From: an uncultured Oscillospiraceae bacterium
GTDB lineage: Bacteria > Bacillota > Clostridia > Oscillospirales > Oscillospiraceae
DNA: 24,811 bases
Reading direction: 5' to 3'
Assembly: GCA_934515035.1 (NCBI GenBank)
Contig: CAKSXP010000003.1
Location: 1-24,811 of the forward strand
Position numbers and translations under genes: made by a program. A model generated the notes under the pieces. That model saw only the letters and a program-made list of their open reading frames with translations. It searched no databases and was not told where the DNA came from. Every line of letters begins with the position of its first letter. Positions within the stretch are counted from its first letter, which is position 1. This document shows, piece after piece, positions 16,303 through 24,811 of this stretch.

Positions 16303-16331
16303 ATTTTATAACGATTTTTCGCGCAGGTCAA
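16303..16331 (-). promoter_or_regulatory. Sigma-A promoter for ftsZ
   Basis: On the minus strand, TTGACC (16331-16326), a 17-bp spacer and TAAAAT (16308-16303); each hexamer matches consensus at 5 of 6 positions. It lies in the 174-bp gap between ftsQ and ftsZ and would give a leader of about 75 bases, so ftsZ can be expressed apart from the upstream murein genes. The rest of the gap is AT-rich and I see no further feature in it. Confidence 0.7.
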
Positions 16332-16394
16332 TACTTCTTTATAAAATATTATGTGAACCAATACAAAAAAACAGCTTTTCCGCCGCATTGCGCA

Positions 16395-17141
16395 TCAATA
16401 CGGGCTGAAGTGCACCTTTTTGTCGATAGACAGGTCGAGCAGGCCCTCGTCTCCTTCGCCAAGCTGAGCGACCGCGCTGAGCAAGAGCTCAAGTTTGTAC
16501 TGCACCGCATCGTCACGTCCCAGCTTTACCGTAAAGCGGCCGAGATAATCAAAGCTCGGATCCGATATGTTCGTCATATCCAGATAAGTCACGTCCCCCG
16601 TCATTTCGAGTTCCGACATCGCCGTCAGAACGTCGGAAACAAATTGCACGGCGGTGCTGTCCCCCGTCTCCAGCTTCAGCTCCTCGCCGACGACAGGTGC
16701 AGACGGGATAAGTCCCGTAACATTGATAACGCCCTGTGCGTCCGCGGCGCCGACGCTGTCGAGTATCTTGCAGTTTCTGTCGATGAGCCAGTATTCTCCC
16801 TCGCTGCGTATACATGCGACCGCGTTTCCCTCAGTTACCTCGATCACGATCCTGTTGGGAAGCGCTCTCGACACAACGGCGCTTGAAATATAGGGAAGCT
16901 TTGCGTAAATTCTGCTGTAAGCTGCGAATCTGTTTATAAAAAACAGATTATCGCCCTTTTCGATGCCCGATGCGTCGATTATCTCCTGTTCGGTATAGTA
17001 CGAAGCGCCGATGACCTCGATCGCGGAAACGCGGAAAAAAACGCCTATACCGAACACCAGAGCCGCGCAAACTATGATAAACGTCAGCGGCGCATACAGC
17101 GCGCTGCGCTTTTTTACCTTCTTTGGTTTTGCCTGTGCCAT
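16395..17141 (-). CDS. ftsQ: Cell division protein FtsQ/DivIB
   Basis: This 248-residue bitopic membrane protein has a basic cytoplasmic tail (AQAKPKKVKKRS), one helix (about residues 16-36) and an external POTRA domain starting FRVSAIEVIGASYYTEQEI. It continues with LPYISSAVVSRALPNRIVIEVTE, the usual FtsQ second-strand region, and a beta domain. In the divisome it links FtsL/FtsB to the septal synthases. The ATG lies four bases after the murA stop, with AAAGGG as ribosome binding site, so it is co-transcribed with murA. The name divIB is used in Gram-positives. Confidence 0.92.
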   Translation of the reverse strand: MAQAKPKKVKKRSALYAPLTFIIVCAALVFGIGVFFRVSAIEVIGASYYTEQEIIDASGIEKGDNLFFINRFAAYSRIYAKLPYISSAVVSRALPNRIVIEVTEGNAVACIRSEGEYWLIDRNCKILDSVGAADAQGVINVTGLIPSAPVVGEELKLETGDSTAVQFVSDVLTAMSELEMTGDVTYLDMTNISDPSFDYLGRFTVKLGRDDAVQYKLELLLSAVAQLGEGDEGLLDLSIDKKVHFSPY

Positions 17142-17145
17142 TGTA

Positions 17146-18411
17146 TTACCCTTTCATATTCCAAGGTTCGATATCCGCGCCGAGTCCGGAAAACAGCGCT
17201 GAAATATCTTCATACCCGCGGGCGATATATTCCCCGTCATCAACGACAAGGGACTGTCCCTGTGCCGACATTGCCGCTATGACAAGTCCTGCGCCCCCGC
17301 GAAGGTCACTTGCCCGCATCTCGCTGCCGTGCAGCTGCGGTGTCCCCGTTACTAGCGCGACCCGGCCCTCTGTCTGGACGGAAGCGCCGAGCTTGCGGAA
17401 CTCATGTGCATGCATATATCTGTTTTCAAATATATTCTCTATAAAGATCGTGGACCCGGCCGACCGCAGACTGGCCGCCATCATCAGCGGCTGAGCGTCC
17501 GTCGGGAATCCGGGAAACGGCCTTGTTGCGATAAGCCCGGCAGAGCACAGCCTTTCCGGAGCGCGAATGCTGAGCTTCTGTCCGCCGCCGGTGATCTCGC
17601 ACCCGCAGCGCTTCAGACCGTCCAGGACCGCCTCGTTCTCCGAGGCTATCGCACCGCTTATCTCGGCAGAGCCGCCGCAGGCGGCAACGGCGCACAGCTG
17701 CGTTGCCGTTACTATTCTGTCTGCCGGTATTCTGAACCCCACTCTTTCCGAAGGACGGCATCCGTTTATGCTTATGCTTCCGGTCCCAAGGCCCGATATA
17801 TCGGCTCCCATGCAGGTAAGAAACGCGCCAAGAGCGGATATTTCCGGCTCTCTGGCCGCGTTATGTATAACGGTCCTTCCCTTTGCGGCGCAGGCGGCAA
17901 GCATTGCATTCTCCGTTGCTCCCACGCTGGGATACGGAAGCTCAAACTCTCCGCCGGTTAGCTCTCCCGCGGAGCAGACGATCCTGCTCCCGTCATCGCT
18001 GACATCATAGCCAAGCTTGCCGAGCATCGAAAGGTGGATGTCTATCGGGCGCTTGCCGATGCGGCATCCGCCGGGTGCGGATATTTCCGCGCGGCCCGTG
18101 CGCGCAGCCAGCGCCCCGAGAAACAGGACGGAAGCCCGCATCTCGCGCATAAGACGCTCCGGGATGTCACACCTGCAAAGCTTTCTGGAGTCGATATTGA
18201 CTATATCATCCTCACGCTCAACGCCGCAGCCGAGATGCCGCAGAATATCCAGCGCGGTTTCGATATCGCGCAGCCTGGGACAATTCAAAAGCTCGGTCTC
18301 GCACGGACATATCACGGAAGCCGCGATTATGGGCAGGGCCGCATTTTTTGACCCCTGTGAACGGACGCTTCCGCAAAGTTGCCTTCCTCCGTTGATTCGC
18401 CAGATACTCAT
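17146..18411 (-). CDS. murA: UDP-N-acetylglucosamine 1-carboxyvinyltransferase
   Basis: MurA transfers enolpyruvate from PEP to UDP-GlcNAc, the first committed step of peptidoglycan precursor synthesis and the target of fosfomycin. In the 421-residue protein the key residues are present: K22 in GSKNAAL, the active-site Cys C116 in APGGCRIGKRPID (so predicted fosfomycin-sensitive), the Asp of FPTDAQP, and the Arg of DLRGGAGLV. The ATG at 18411 is chosen because GGAGGAG (18418-18424) is well spaced and the numbering then matches the family (K22). The longer reading starts at a GTG within that ribosome binding site. It is preceded by the murG terminator and its own putative promoter, and leads directly into ftsQ. 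Confidence 0.96.
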   Translation of the reverse strand: MSIWRINGGRQLCGSVRSQGSKNAALPIIAASVICPCETELLNCPRLRDIETALDILRHLGCGVEREDDIVNIDSRKLCRCDIPERLMREMRASVLFLGALAARTGRAEISAPGGCRIGKRPIDIHLSMLGKLGYDVSDDGSRIVCSAGELTGGEFELPYPSVGATENAMLAACAAKGRTVIHNAAREPEISALGAFLTCMGADISGLGTGSISINGCRPSERVGFRIPADRIVTATQLCAVAACGGSAEISGAIASENEAVLDGLKRCGCEITGGGQKLSIRAPERLCSAGLIATRPFPGFPTDAQPLMMAASLRSAGSTIFIENIFENRYMHAHEFRKLGASVQTEGRVALVTGTPQLHGSEMRASDLRGGAGLVIAAMSAQGQSLVVDDGEYIARGYEDISALFSGLGADIEPWNMKG

Positions 18412-18471
18412 AGACGTCTCCTCCACACAGTATTTGCAACATACTATGCATACAGAGACATTTTGGTTATA

Positions 18472-18500
18472 ATGTTACCATATTTCCGCGGTTTTAACAA
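18472..18500 (-). promoter_or_regulatory. Putative promoter for murA-ftsQ
   Basis: On the minus strand, TTGTTA (18500-18495), a 17-bp spacer and TAACAT (18477-18472), with 4 of 6 matches in each hexamer. It sits right after the murG terminator, where a new start of transcription would be needed, about 60 bp before the murA start codon. Confidence 0.5.
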
Positions 18501-18510
18501 GAGAAACAAA

Positions 18511-18536
18511 GAAAAACGCCGGTCAAAAAAACCGGC
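18511..18536 (-). terminator. Rho-independent terminator after murG
   Basis: On the minus strand, a GCCGGT/ACCGGC stem with a T-rich 7-base loop is followed by GTTTTTCTTTG. It lies 12 bp past the murG stop. The stem is short (6 bp) but GC-rich, and the T run is good. It splits the dcw cluster between murG and murA. Confidence 0.7.
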
Positions 18537-18548
18537 ATTTTCCGCGTT

Positions 18549-19676
18549 TTATTTTCCGGCAAGCCCGATGATAATGTCGGCTATCCTGTCTGTCGCATCC
18601 GGATTTCCGAAGCTCTTCATCCGTTTGGACATCTCGGAAAGCGTATCGGGATGCTTCAGCAGTTCGGAGATCATGCCGATAAGCTTATCGGCGCTGCAAT
18701 CGGGCTCAAGAATGACCCTCGCGGCTCCCTTCGCCTCCAGGACCCGCGCATTCTTCTCCTGATGGTTGTTCGTCACGTTCGGAGACGGAACAAGTATTGC
18801 CGGCTTGCCCATATAGCCAAGCTCCGACAGCGTGGATGCTCCGCTGCGGCAAATTATAATATCGGCGGCGGCCATGACGTCCGGCATGTTGTAAATATAG
18901 TTCTTTACGAGAAAACCGGATCCGGCACAGTCTTCGATGCCCTCTTCCCTCATGCGCTGTTCCATCGCGTCATATCCGCGGGTCCCCGCAGAGTGGATAA
19001 GGCTGAACGCGGGCTTGCGCAGCGCGCGTTCGATCACACCGACAACGATCTCATTCATCTTTGAAGCGCCGAGGCTGCCCCATACGGAGAGTACCAGCGG
19101 CTTGTCAGCCGGCAGGCCAAGCTTTTCTTTCGCCTGTGCGGGGTCACTGTCAGGGTCAAACTGGGTACGCACCGGGGTTCCCGTCACTATGACCTTTTCG
19201 GGATGCTTATACTCTTTTCTGCTCTCCTCAAACCCGACCATTATCCTGTCCACGACGCCGGCAAGCTGGCTTGTCGTGAGACCCGGAACTGCATTCGACT
19301 CGTGCACGGCGGTCGGTATTCCGAGAGACGCCGCCGCCTTCAGGACGGGATAACACACATAGCCGCCGGTACCGACGGCGACATCCGGCTTGAACTCCTT
19401 CAGGATCCTTTTGCTGGCGGCGGTCGATGTGACTATGTTTTTGAGCGTCTTTGCATTGTGAACGATATCCGCAGGCTTTATGCCGCGGCGGATATTGGTT
19501 ATGGTTATGGTCTTTATATCAAAGCCCTCGCGCGGAACAAGCTCCGTTTCCATTTTCCCGGCCGCACCGACAAACAGGATCTCAGCATCGGGCTGGAGCT
19601 GCATGATGCGCTCGGCAACACCAAGCGCAGGGTTAATATGTCCGGCGGTCCCGCCGCATGTAAAGAGGTACCTCAT
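18549..19676 (-). CDS. murG: UDP-GlcNAc:lipid I GlcNAc transferase MurG
   Basis: MurG adds GlcNAc to lipid I to make lipid II at the inner face of the membrane. The 375-residue GT-B protein shows the N-terminal GGTAGHINPAL loop, GGYVCYP, HESNAVPG, a VWGSLGASKMNE loop (Trp where many have Gly), and the donor site RSGASTLSELGYMGKPAILVP with the following NHQEKNA. The ATG at 19676 is preferred because AAGGAG is eight bases upstream; an ATG two codons earlier is only two bases from it. It follows ftsW by 36 bp in the same transcript and is closed by a terminator. Confidence 0.96.
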   Translation of the reverse strand: MRYLFTCGGTAGHINPALGVAERIMQLQPDAEILFVGAAGKMETELVPREGFDIKTITITNIRRGIKPADIVHNAKTLKNIVTSTAASKRILKEFKPDVAVGTGGYVCYPVLKAAASLGIPTAVHESNAVPGLTTSQLAGVVDRIMVGFEESRKEYKHPEKVIVTGTPVRTQFDPDSDPAQAKEKLGLPADKPLVLSVWGSLGASKMNEIVVGVIERALRKPAFSLIHSAGTRGYDAMEQRMREEGIEDCAGSGFLVKNYIYNMPDVMAAADIIICRSGASTLSELGYMGKPAILVPSPNVTNNHQEKNARVLEAKGAARVILEPDCSADKLIGMISELLKHPDTLSEMSKRMKSFGNPDATDRIADIIIGLAGK

Positions 19677-19712
19677 ATTCATTTCTCCTTAACATATCTT
19701 TTGCCGGTAAGT

Positions 19713-20897
19713 TCAGCCGGACTTTTTCGCCGGTATATCGCGCGACATACTCAGTATTATCCCCATCTCCGCCATCTGGATCAGCAGGGCCGTTCCGCCA
19801 TAGCTGAACAGCGGCAGTGAAATGCCCGTGCAGGGCATCAGGTTCGTACAGACGGAAACGTTCATAATGACCTGAAACGCCAGCAGCGTTGTGATACCGA
19901 CGCAGACAAAAAAGCTGTATCTGTCGCGCGCATGCATGGCAAGCCAGTAGCCGCGTATGATTAGCAGCGCAAACAGTGCAAGGATCAGGACAGCTCCTAT
20001 ATATCCGAGCTCTTCGCAGATGATCGAAAAAATAAAGTCGTTATGCTCTTCGGGCAGATACAGGTATTTCTGGCGGCTCTGACCAAGTCCCAGCCCCGTC
20101 ATGCCGCCGCTGCCGACCGCGTAAAGCGACTGCACGGTCTGCCAGCCGTCGCCCGTTGCATCCGCAAACGGATCGAGCCACGTCTGTATTCTGCTGGACG
20201 CATGCGCAAACTGAGTCACGACGACAACAAAGCCCAGGCCGAGCACGGCAGCGCCGCCGACAAACCAGCGCAGCTTAACGCCGCCGACAAAAAGAAGCAC
20301 TACGCTGACCGCAATAATGATTATCGACGCCGAAATATGCGGCTCCAGCAGCAGCAGTCCGACGATTATTGCAAGAATGACAACAAAGGGCGCTATGCCG
20401 TATTTAAAGGTCTGCATTTTGTCCCTGAACTTGCATATCAGCGATGAGAAATAGAGTATAACACCGATCTTTGCTATCTCCGACGGCTGAAAAGTTGTAA
20501 AACCAAGGCTGATCCAGCGCTTTGCGCCGTTGACGGTGGTGCCTATGATCGGAACGAGCGCAAGGCACCCTATTCCGGCGCAGAGGATAATAAACGACAG
20601 ACGTCTGTAAAGAACCATCGGGAAGCGGGAAAAAATGAACATTACCCCAACTCCGCCGATCGCAAATATCAGCTGACGCACGAAATAATAGGTCGCGTCT
20701 CCGCCTGTTTCGTTTTCTAGATCGTAATACGCCCGGGCAAAGCTCGACGAAAGGACCATCACAACGCCTATCGTCAGCAGCAGCAGCGTCAGCAGCATGA
20801 ACGGAAGATCGATCCTTCCTCGCTGTATCGTACTGTCCTCTGTATAGTCGGCCAGACGGGTCTGATCATATACAACGGATTTTTTGTTTTCCTCCAC
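19713..20897 (-). CDS. ftsW: SEDS-family peptidoglycan polymerase FtsW/SpoVE
   Basis: This 394-residue polytopic SEDS protein polymerises lipid II at the septum together with a class B PBP. Visible family elements are TTFQPSEIAKI, the SLYAVGSGGMTGLGLGQS loop, LPEEHNDFIFSIICEELG and the C-terminal CTGISLPLFSYGGTALL. It starts at a GTG with a clear AAGGAGG seven bases upstream, the only non-ATG start in the cluster. Its place between mraY and murG fits FtsW or its sporulation paralogue SpoVE; sequence alone does not separate these. Confidence 0.92.
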   Translation of the reverse strand: MEENKKSVVYDQTRLADYTEDSTIQRGRIDLPFMLLTLLLLTIGVVMVLSSSFARAYYDLENETGGDATYYFVRQLIFAIGGVGVMFIFSRFPMVLYRRLSFIILCAGIGCLALVPIIGTTVNGAKRWISLGFTTFQPSEIAKIGVILYFSSLICKFRDKMQTFKYGIAPFVVILAIIVGLLLLEPHISASIIIIAVSVVLLFVGGVKLRWFVGGAAVLGLGFVVVVTQFAHASSRIQTWLDPFADATGDGWQTVQSLYAVGSGGMTGLGLGQSRQKYLYLPEEHNDFIFSIICEELGYIGAVLILALFALLIIRGYWLAMHARDRYSFFVCVGITTLLAFQVIMNVSVCTNLMPCTGISLPLFSYGGTALLIQMAEMGIILSMSRDIPAKKSG

Positions 20898-20927
20898 TGT
20901 CCAGCCTCCTTTTCAGCGCCTCAGAAA

Positions 20928-21935
20928 TCAGAATCTTCCCATAACCGCGAAATATGACACAAAAGCACACAGAGCGGATATTCCAGTAAACAGAGCGAAA
21001 AGCTCCTTTTCGCTCCATTTTTTGCCTGTCCAGCCGCCCATCTCAAGATGATGATGGAACGGCGCCATCTTAAAGACTCTCTTGCCGTGGCTGAGCTTGA
21101 AATATCCGACCTGTATCACATCGCTGAGAGCTTCAATGATATACATAAGGCCAAGCGGAATGAGAATGAGCGGCATATCCATCATAAACGCCATTCCGCA
21201 GACAGCCCCGCCGAGGAACAGAGAACCCGTATCACCCATAAATATGCGTGCGGGATTGAAATTATATACCAGGAATCCGAGAAGTCCGCCGGCGAGCGCG
21301 GAGGCAAACACTCCAAGCCCCGCATACTGCGTTCCCCAGGTGAACGCAACGGCGGCATAGCAGAGGAACACCGGTATGGACGTTCCCGTGGCAAGACCGT
21401 CCACGCCGTCCGTAAGGTTGACGGCGTTGACCTCCGCGACAATAACGAAAGCGGCGAAAACGAAATAGACGATCTCCGGTATCTCAAACGTTACGTTCCA
21501 GAACGGGATATACAGATGCGGCTGAAGATATCCCAGCTTGCGGAGCAGGAATATGAACGCTATCGCCACCACGAGCTGAAGAAGGAATTTCATCTTTGCC
21601 GTCAGGCCCAGGTTCTGTTTTTTCTTCAGCTTTTCATAGTCGTCAAGAAAACCTATCGCCCCAAAAATAAGCGCGAAGAGGAACACGATCATGTGTCCGT
21701 ATTCTCCCTCTGTCATCGCCTTGAATCCGGCCGAAACACAGGCAAGCGCGGTTCCCGCGATAAACATGATGCCGCCCATCGTCGGCGTACCGGATTTGGC
21801 CCTGTGCCATGTAGGGCCGTCCTCTCTTATCATCTGGCCCGCTTTTATCTTTCTGAGCCATGGAACCATAAATTTTCCTATGATTACCGCCGAGATAAAA
21901 GCGATGATAAAAGCCAGACAAAGCTCCAAAGTCAT
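20928..21935 (-). CDS. mraY: Phospho-N-acetylmuramoyl-pentapeptide transferase MraY
   Basis: MraY makes lipid I by moving phospho-MurNAc-pentapeptide to undecaprenyl phosphate in the membrane. The 335-residue protein has about ten helices and the catalytic/Mg-binding motifs: FLDDYEKLKKK, NLTDGVDGLATG, FMGDTGSLFLGG and the histidine cluster PFHHHLEMGGW. Its ATG overlaps the murE stop (ATGA), so the two are translationally coupled; murF, which usually lies between them, is absent. ftsW follows after 30 bp with no murD between. Confidence 0.97.
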   Translation of the reverse strand: MTLELCLAFIIAFISAVIIGKFMVPWLRKIKAGQMIREDGPTWHRAKSGTPTMGGIMFIAGTALACVSAGFKAMTEGEYGHMIVFLFALIFGAIGFLDDYEKLKKKQNLGLTAKMKFLLQLVVAIAFIFLLRKLGYLQPHLYIPFWNVTFEIPEIVYFVFAAFVIVAEVNAVNLTDGVDGLATGTSIPVFLCYAAVAFTWGTQYAGLGVFASALAGGLLGFLVYNFNPARIFMGDTGSLFLGGAVCGMAFMMDMPLILIPLGLMYIIEALSDVIQVGYFKLSHGKRVFKMAPFHHHLEMGGWTGKKWSEKELFALFTGISALCAFVSYFAVMGRF

Positions 21936-23392
21936 ATTTCTTTCCTCTTCTCCAAGTATTCGGCCACGATCTCTCTCTCATCCATATGATGTTTTGTCCT
22001 TCCGATGATCTGATATGTTTCGTGGCCCTTGCCGGCAAGGATTATAACATCACCACTATGGTGGTTGTCAATAGCCCAGTGGATGGCTTCCGTGCGGTCG
22101 GCTATGACCTTTACGGGAGTTTCCGTGTTTTTGACGCCCTCAAGTATATCCGCAATAATGGCGTCCGGTTCCTCTGTGCGCGGGTTATCCGATGTAACGA
22201 TCACAAGATCGGCGTTGTCAACGGCGATCTTTCCCATTATCGGTCTCTTTGTCCTGTCCCTGTCTCCACCGCAGCCGAAAAGAATGACGGTCCTTCCCTG
22301 CGCGACCTCCCGGATGGACTTTATCACATTTTCGAGCGCATCGGGCGTGTGGGCATAGTCGATAAGCACAGTGTAATCCCCGTCCGTCGGGACCACCTCA
22401 ACTCTGCCCTTGACCCCTTCCGCAGTTGCGAGAGAGGCGGCACAGGCTTCAAGCGAATATCCCATAGCCACGCCGGAAGCGATCACGCCCAGCGCATTAT
22501 ACACCGAAAATCTTCCGGGAATGTTCAGGACGACCTGCCGCTCATCCCCGTCCATCACCGCGCAGAAGCGCACGTCCCGTGCAGAGAGCTTTATATCCTC
22601 TGCAACGAGATCCGCTTCTTTGTGGTTCTCCGCAAAGGTAAACACGGCGCAGCCGGCATCCTTTGCGGCTTCCAGCATGAACGGAGCCCATTTGTCATCC
22701 ATGTTGATGACCGCATTTTTACTCTGTCTGAACAGCAGCGCCTTGCAGCGGGCATATTCCTCCATCGTTTTGTGGAAGTCCAGATGATCCTGCGTCAGGT
22801 TCGTGAAAACACCGAGCTCAAATTCGATCCCCGCGACGCGCTCAAGCGCAAGGGAATGCGACGAGACCTCCATCACAACACAGGTGCAGCCCGCGTCTGC
22901 CATTTCCCGGAACAGCTTTTGCAGCTCATAAGACTCCGGCGTTGTCCGCTCTGTCGGCACGACGGTTTCTCCGATCATGTTCTGGTTCGTGCCGATCAGG
23001 CCGACTTTTTCGCCGTTGTCCTCCAGAAAGTGCTTCAGGAGCATCGTGCTTGTTGTTTTGCCGTTTGTTCCTGTGACGCCTATGATACGCATCTCAGACG
23101 CAGGATCTCTGAAATAGTTCCTTGCGCAGAGTGCGAGAGCAAGTCTGGTATCCGGCGTCAGAACGTATGCGCCGCCATCCGCGGGAGCTTCCTCGCATAT
23201 GACGACGGAGGCTCCGTTTTTATATGCGGCGTCGATATATTTGTGTCCGTCGGTCTCAAATCCACGCACCGCAACGAATGCGTCGCCCGGTCTGACCGCG
23301 CGGGAATCATAGCGTATATCGCCGATCTCGAGTTCTTTCGAAGCATTGAGCTCAGTTATCTCAATGCCGCTGAGCAATTTACCAAGTTTCAT
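21932..23392 (-). CDS. murE: UDP-MurNAc-tripeptide ligase MurE (meso-diaminopimelate type)
   Basis: This cytoplasmic ATP-dependent ligase adds the third stem amino acid to UDP-MurNAc-L-Ala-D-Glu. The 486 residues include the P-loop GVTGTNGKTT (105-114), SSHSLALERV, the TQDHLDFH motif, and DNPR at 402-405. In this family DNPR marks enzymes that add meso-diaminopimelate rather than L-lysine, so the wall is predicted to be A1gamma type. The ATG is preceded by GGAGG seven bases upstream. It lies 26 bp after the penicillin-binding protein gene and overlaps mraY by 4 bp. Confidence 0.97.
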   Translation of the reverse strand: MKLGKLLSGIEITELNASKELEIGDIRYDSRAVRPGDAFVAVRGFETDGHKYIDAAYKNGASVVICEEAPADGGAYVLTPDTRLALALCARNYFRDPASEMRIIGVTGTNGKTTSTMLLKHFLEDNGEKVGLIGTNQNMIGETVVPTERTTPESYELQKLFREMADAGCTCVVMEVSSHSLALERVAGIEFELGVFTNLTQDHLDFHKTMEEYARCKALLFRQSKNAVINMDDKWAPFMLEAAKDAGCAVFTFAENHKEADLVAEDIKLSARDVRFCAVMDGDERQVVLNIPGRFSVYNALGVIASGVAMGYSLEACAASLATAEGVKGRVEVVPTDGDYTVLIDYAHTPDALENVIKSIREVAQGRTVILFGCGGDRDRTKRPIMGKIAVDNADLVIVTSDNPRTEEPDAIIADILEGVKNTETPVKVIADRTEAIHWAIDNHHSGDVIILAGKGHETYQIIGRTKHHMDEREIVAEYLEKRKEI

Positions 23393-23418
23393 TTGTTTTC
23401 CTCCAGTAGGAAAGCTGC

Positions 23419-24811
23419 CTAGAACCTTCCCTGTATACTCGTATCATTATCGACAAGCGTCACTTCTATGACCGTTCCGTGTTCGACGCTTGTTCCGGCT
23501 TCAACGCTCTGCTTTGAAACCACGACCGTCTGGGAGTTGGAATGAACGCCGCTGGACGAGCGGATGAACAGTCCATACTGCTCCAGTATCTGTCTGGCAA
23601 CGGAATAGCTGTATCCGGTCAGGTCCGGAAGCTCTTCCAGCCCCTTTGAGGGCTCGGCATCGGCATAGATGAGCACCGTACTGTCTTTGGCGATATATAC
23701 ATTCGCCGCCGGAAGCTGAGACGTTACCATCGCCCCGTTTCCGATAACGCGGTAGTTGAGTCCGCTCTCACTCAGCAGCGCCTGTGCCTCCGCGACGCTC
23801 TTTCCCGCGATGTTCGGGACCGACACGTCGGCGTTTTGAAGTTCTTCAGCGCTGTACTCCGCCTCCACTCCAAGATACGGCAGGACGTCTGCAAATATAT
23901 TGCCGACCGTGGGAGCCGCCATCTGGCCGCCGCTTATATAAATACCGGTGCTGGTGCTCGGCGTATCGAGCAGAACAAGTATTGCTATCTCAGGATCGTC
24001 AGCGGGCGCTATCCCGACGAAGGAAACGATGTATTCCTTCAGTCCAGTCGCCGCCTCCAGAGTTGTTTTCGTGGTCGTTCCGGTTTTTCCGCCTATGCGG
24101 TAACCCGCGACATAAGCGTTTTTGCCTGTTCCCTCGATGTTGTCGCCGACGACCTGTTCGAGCATCTGGCAGACAAGTGCGCTGGTCTCTTCACTTATCA
24201 CCTGGCGAACGACCGTCGGTTCGTTCTGCGTCACCGTTTCGCCGTCTGCATCCGTAATTTTGCTTACGATATAGGGCTTCATAAGATAACCGCCGTTTGC
24301 GCAGGCGGATACCGCCGTTATCAGCTGAAGCGGAGTTATGTTGAATGTCTGGCCGAACGATGCCGCCGCAAGCTGGCTGTAATTGTCCGGATCGCAGAAA
24401 ACGTTTCTGCTCCACCATATGCTTCCGCTCTCTCCTATAAGGTCAACGCCCGTTGAGCCCGTCAGCTGCGCATCCGGGTTGGAAGAGGATTCAAAAAAGC
24501 CGAAAGCCTCGCAGTATTTATAAAAGGCCTCCTCCCCTATTTTCATGCCGATGTTCATAAACGCAACGTTGCACGAGTGCTGAAGCGCCTGGGTAAGAGT
24601 CTGGGAGCCGTGTCCTCCCAGCTTCCAGCAGTTTCTGGCTTTTGTATCGCCCGTGACCTGAAAGCTTCCGCCGCAGTAGTAGTTTTCGTTAACGCTCGCG
24701 ACGCCCTCTTCAAGGCCGATGGCAAGCGTGATTATCTTGAAGGTCGAACCCGGCTCATATGTATCGCTGATAGCCTTGTTTCGCCACTGGCGCTGCTGAG
24801 CCTGATAGAGG
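23419..24811 (-). CDS. Class B penicillin-binding protein (SpoVD/PBP2-like transpeptidase) with two PASTA domains, 5' part outside window
   Basis: 463 C-terminal residues are visible; the frame runs out of the window, so the N-terminal membrane anchor and dimerisation domain are not seen. The transpeptidase motifs are present: YEPGSTFK with active-site Ser (codon 24747-24745), SCN, and GGKTGTTTK. Two C-terminal PASTA domains follow, starting at VPNIAGKSVAEAQ and LPDLTGYSYSVARQ. The first ATG in the visible frame, at 24558, lies inside the catalytic domain and is not the start. At this dcw position the protein is either the vegetative FtsI/PBP2B or the sporulation SpoVD; the presence of two PASTA domains and sigK in the same region do not decide this. 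Confidence 0.94.
   Translation of the reverse strand, partial: LYQAQQRQWRNKAISDTYEPGSTFKIITLAIGLEEGVASVNENYYCGGSFQVTGDTKARNCWKLGGHGSQTLTQALQHSCNVAFMNIGMKIGEEAFYKYCEAFGFFESSSNPDAQLTGSTGVDLIGESGSIWWSRNVFCDPDNYSQLAAASFGQTFNITPLQLITAVSACANGGYLMKPYIVSKITDADGETVTQNEPTVVRQVISEETSALVCQMLEQVVGDNIEGTGKNAYVAGYRIGGKTGTTTKTTLEAATGLKEYIVSFVGIAPADDPEIAILVLLDTPSTSTGIYISGGQMAAPTVGNIFADVLPYLGVEAEYSAEELQNADVSVPNIAGKSVAEAQALLSESGLNYRVIGNGAMVTSQLPAANVYIAKDSTVLIYADAEPSKGLEELPDLTGYSYSVARQILEQYGLFIRSSSGVHSNSQTVVVSKQSVEAGTSVEHGTVIEVTLVDNDTSIQGRF

Noticed and set aside
16365..16394. A run of seven T on the minus strand after ftsQ, as a possible terminator
   Set aside because: The preceding bases form only a 3-bp stem (CGC/GCG), too weak to call.
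21048..21989. A 313-codon open frame on the + strand opposite mraY
   Set aside because: It has a low-complexity charged composition (many Glu, Arg, His) typical of the complement of a hydrophobic membrane protein gene.
21986..23422. A 478-codon open frame on the + strand opposite murE
   Set aside because: It lies wholly antisense to a complete, motif-bearing murE gene, has no recognisable domain, and is explained by the codon bias of the real gene.

Overview
The window looks like a chromosome segment from a spore-forming, meso-diaminopimelate Firmicute, most likely class Clostridia and an Oscillospiraceae/Ruminococcaceae-type lineage. This rests on an intact sigma-K gene, a MurE with the DNPR motif, murA placed inside the division and cell wall (dcw) cluster, AAGGAGG-type ribosome binding sites, and the type of ABC permease and glycosyl hydrolase present. 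Taxonomy is inferred from gene content only. The DNA is densely coding, with no gap over 175 bp, and I see no tRNA, rRNA, CRISPR array, insertion sequence or phage gene.

Region 1 (1-8731, + strand) holds the end of a large FtsX-type ABC permease with a long coiled-coil extracellular part, then a tight alpha-glucan operon: branching enzyme glgB, glycogen synthase glgA (8 bp overlap) and a GH13 alpha-glucan hydrolase (1 bp gap). Together these build, branch and trim glycogen. The GH13 protein carries an N-terminal segment that aligns by eye with part of glycogen phosphorylase but lacks the catalytic and PLP-binding parts. This is the most unusual protein architecture in the window.

Region 2 (8742-12440, + strand) starts with a near-consensus sigma-A promoter (TTGAAA-N17-TATACT). 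It drives four tightly packed genes: a family 2 glycosyltransferase, an O-antigen ligase/polymerase-like membrane protein with an unusual N-terminal extension, a DUF4330 membrane protein and the S component of an ECF vitamin transporter. The first three look like a small surface-glycan module of unknown product. The operon ends at a strong hairpin where transcription converges with region 3.

Region 3 (12461-14980, - strand) holds sigK (late mother-cell sporulation sigma factor, uninterrupted and with a hydrophobic pro-sequence), a YihY/BrkB-family membrane protein and a YhfC-like membrane protein.

Region 4 (15051-24811, - strand) is the dcw cluster. In transcription order it holds a class B penicillin-binding protein with two PASTA domains (start beyond the window), murE, mraY, ftsW, murG, murA, ftsQ/divIB and ftsZ. 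murF, murD, murC and ftsA are absent from the places they often occupy. A terminator follows murG. murA has its own putative promoter, and ftsZ has a well-spaced promoter (TTGACC-N17-TAAAAT), so the cluster appears to be split into at least three transcription units.
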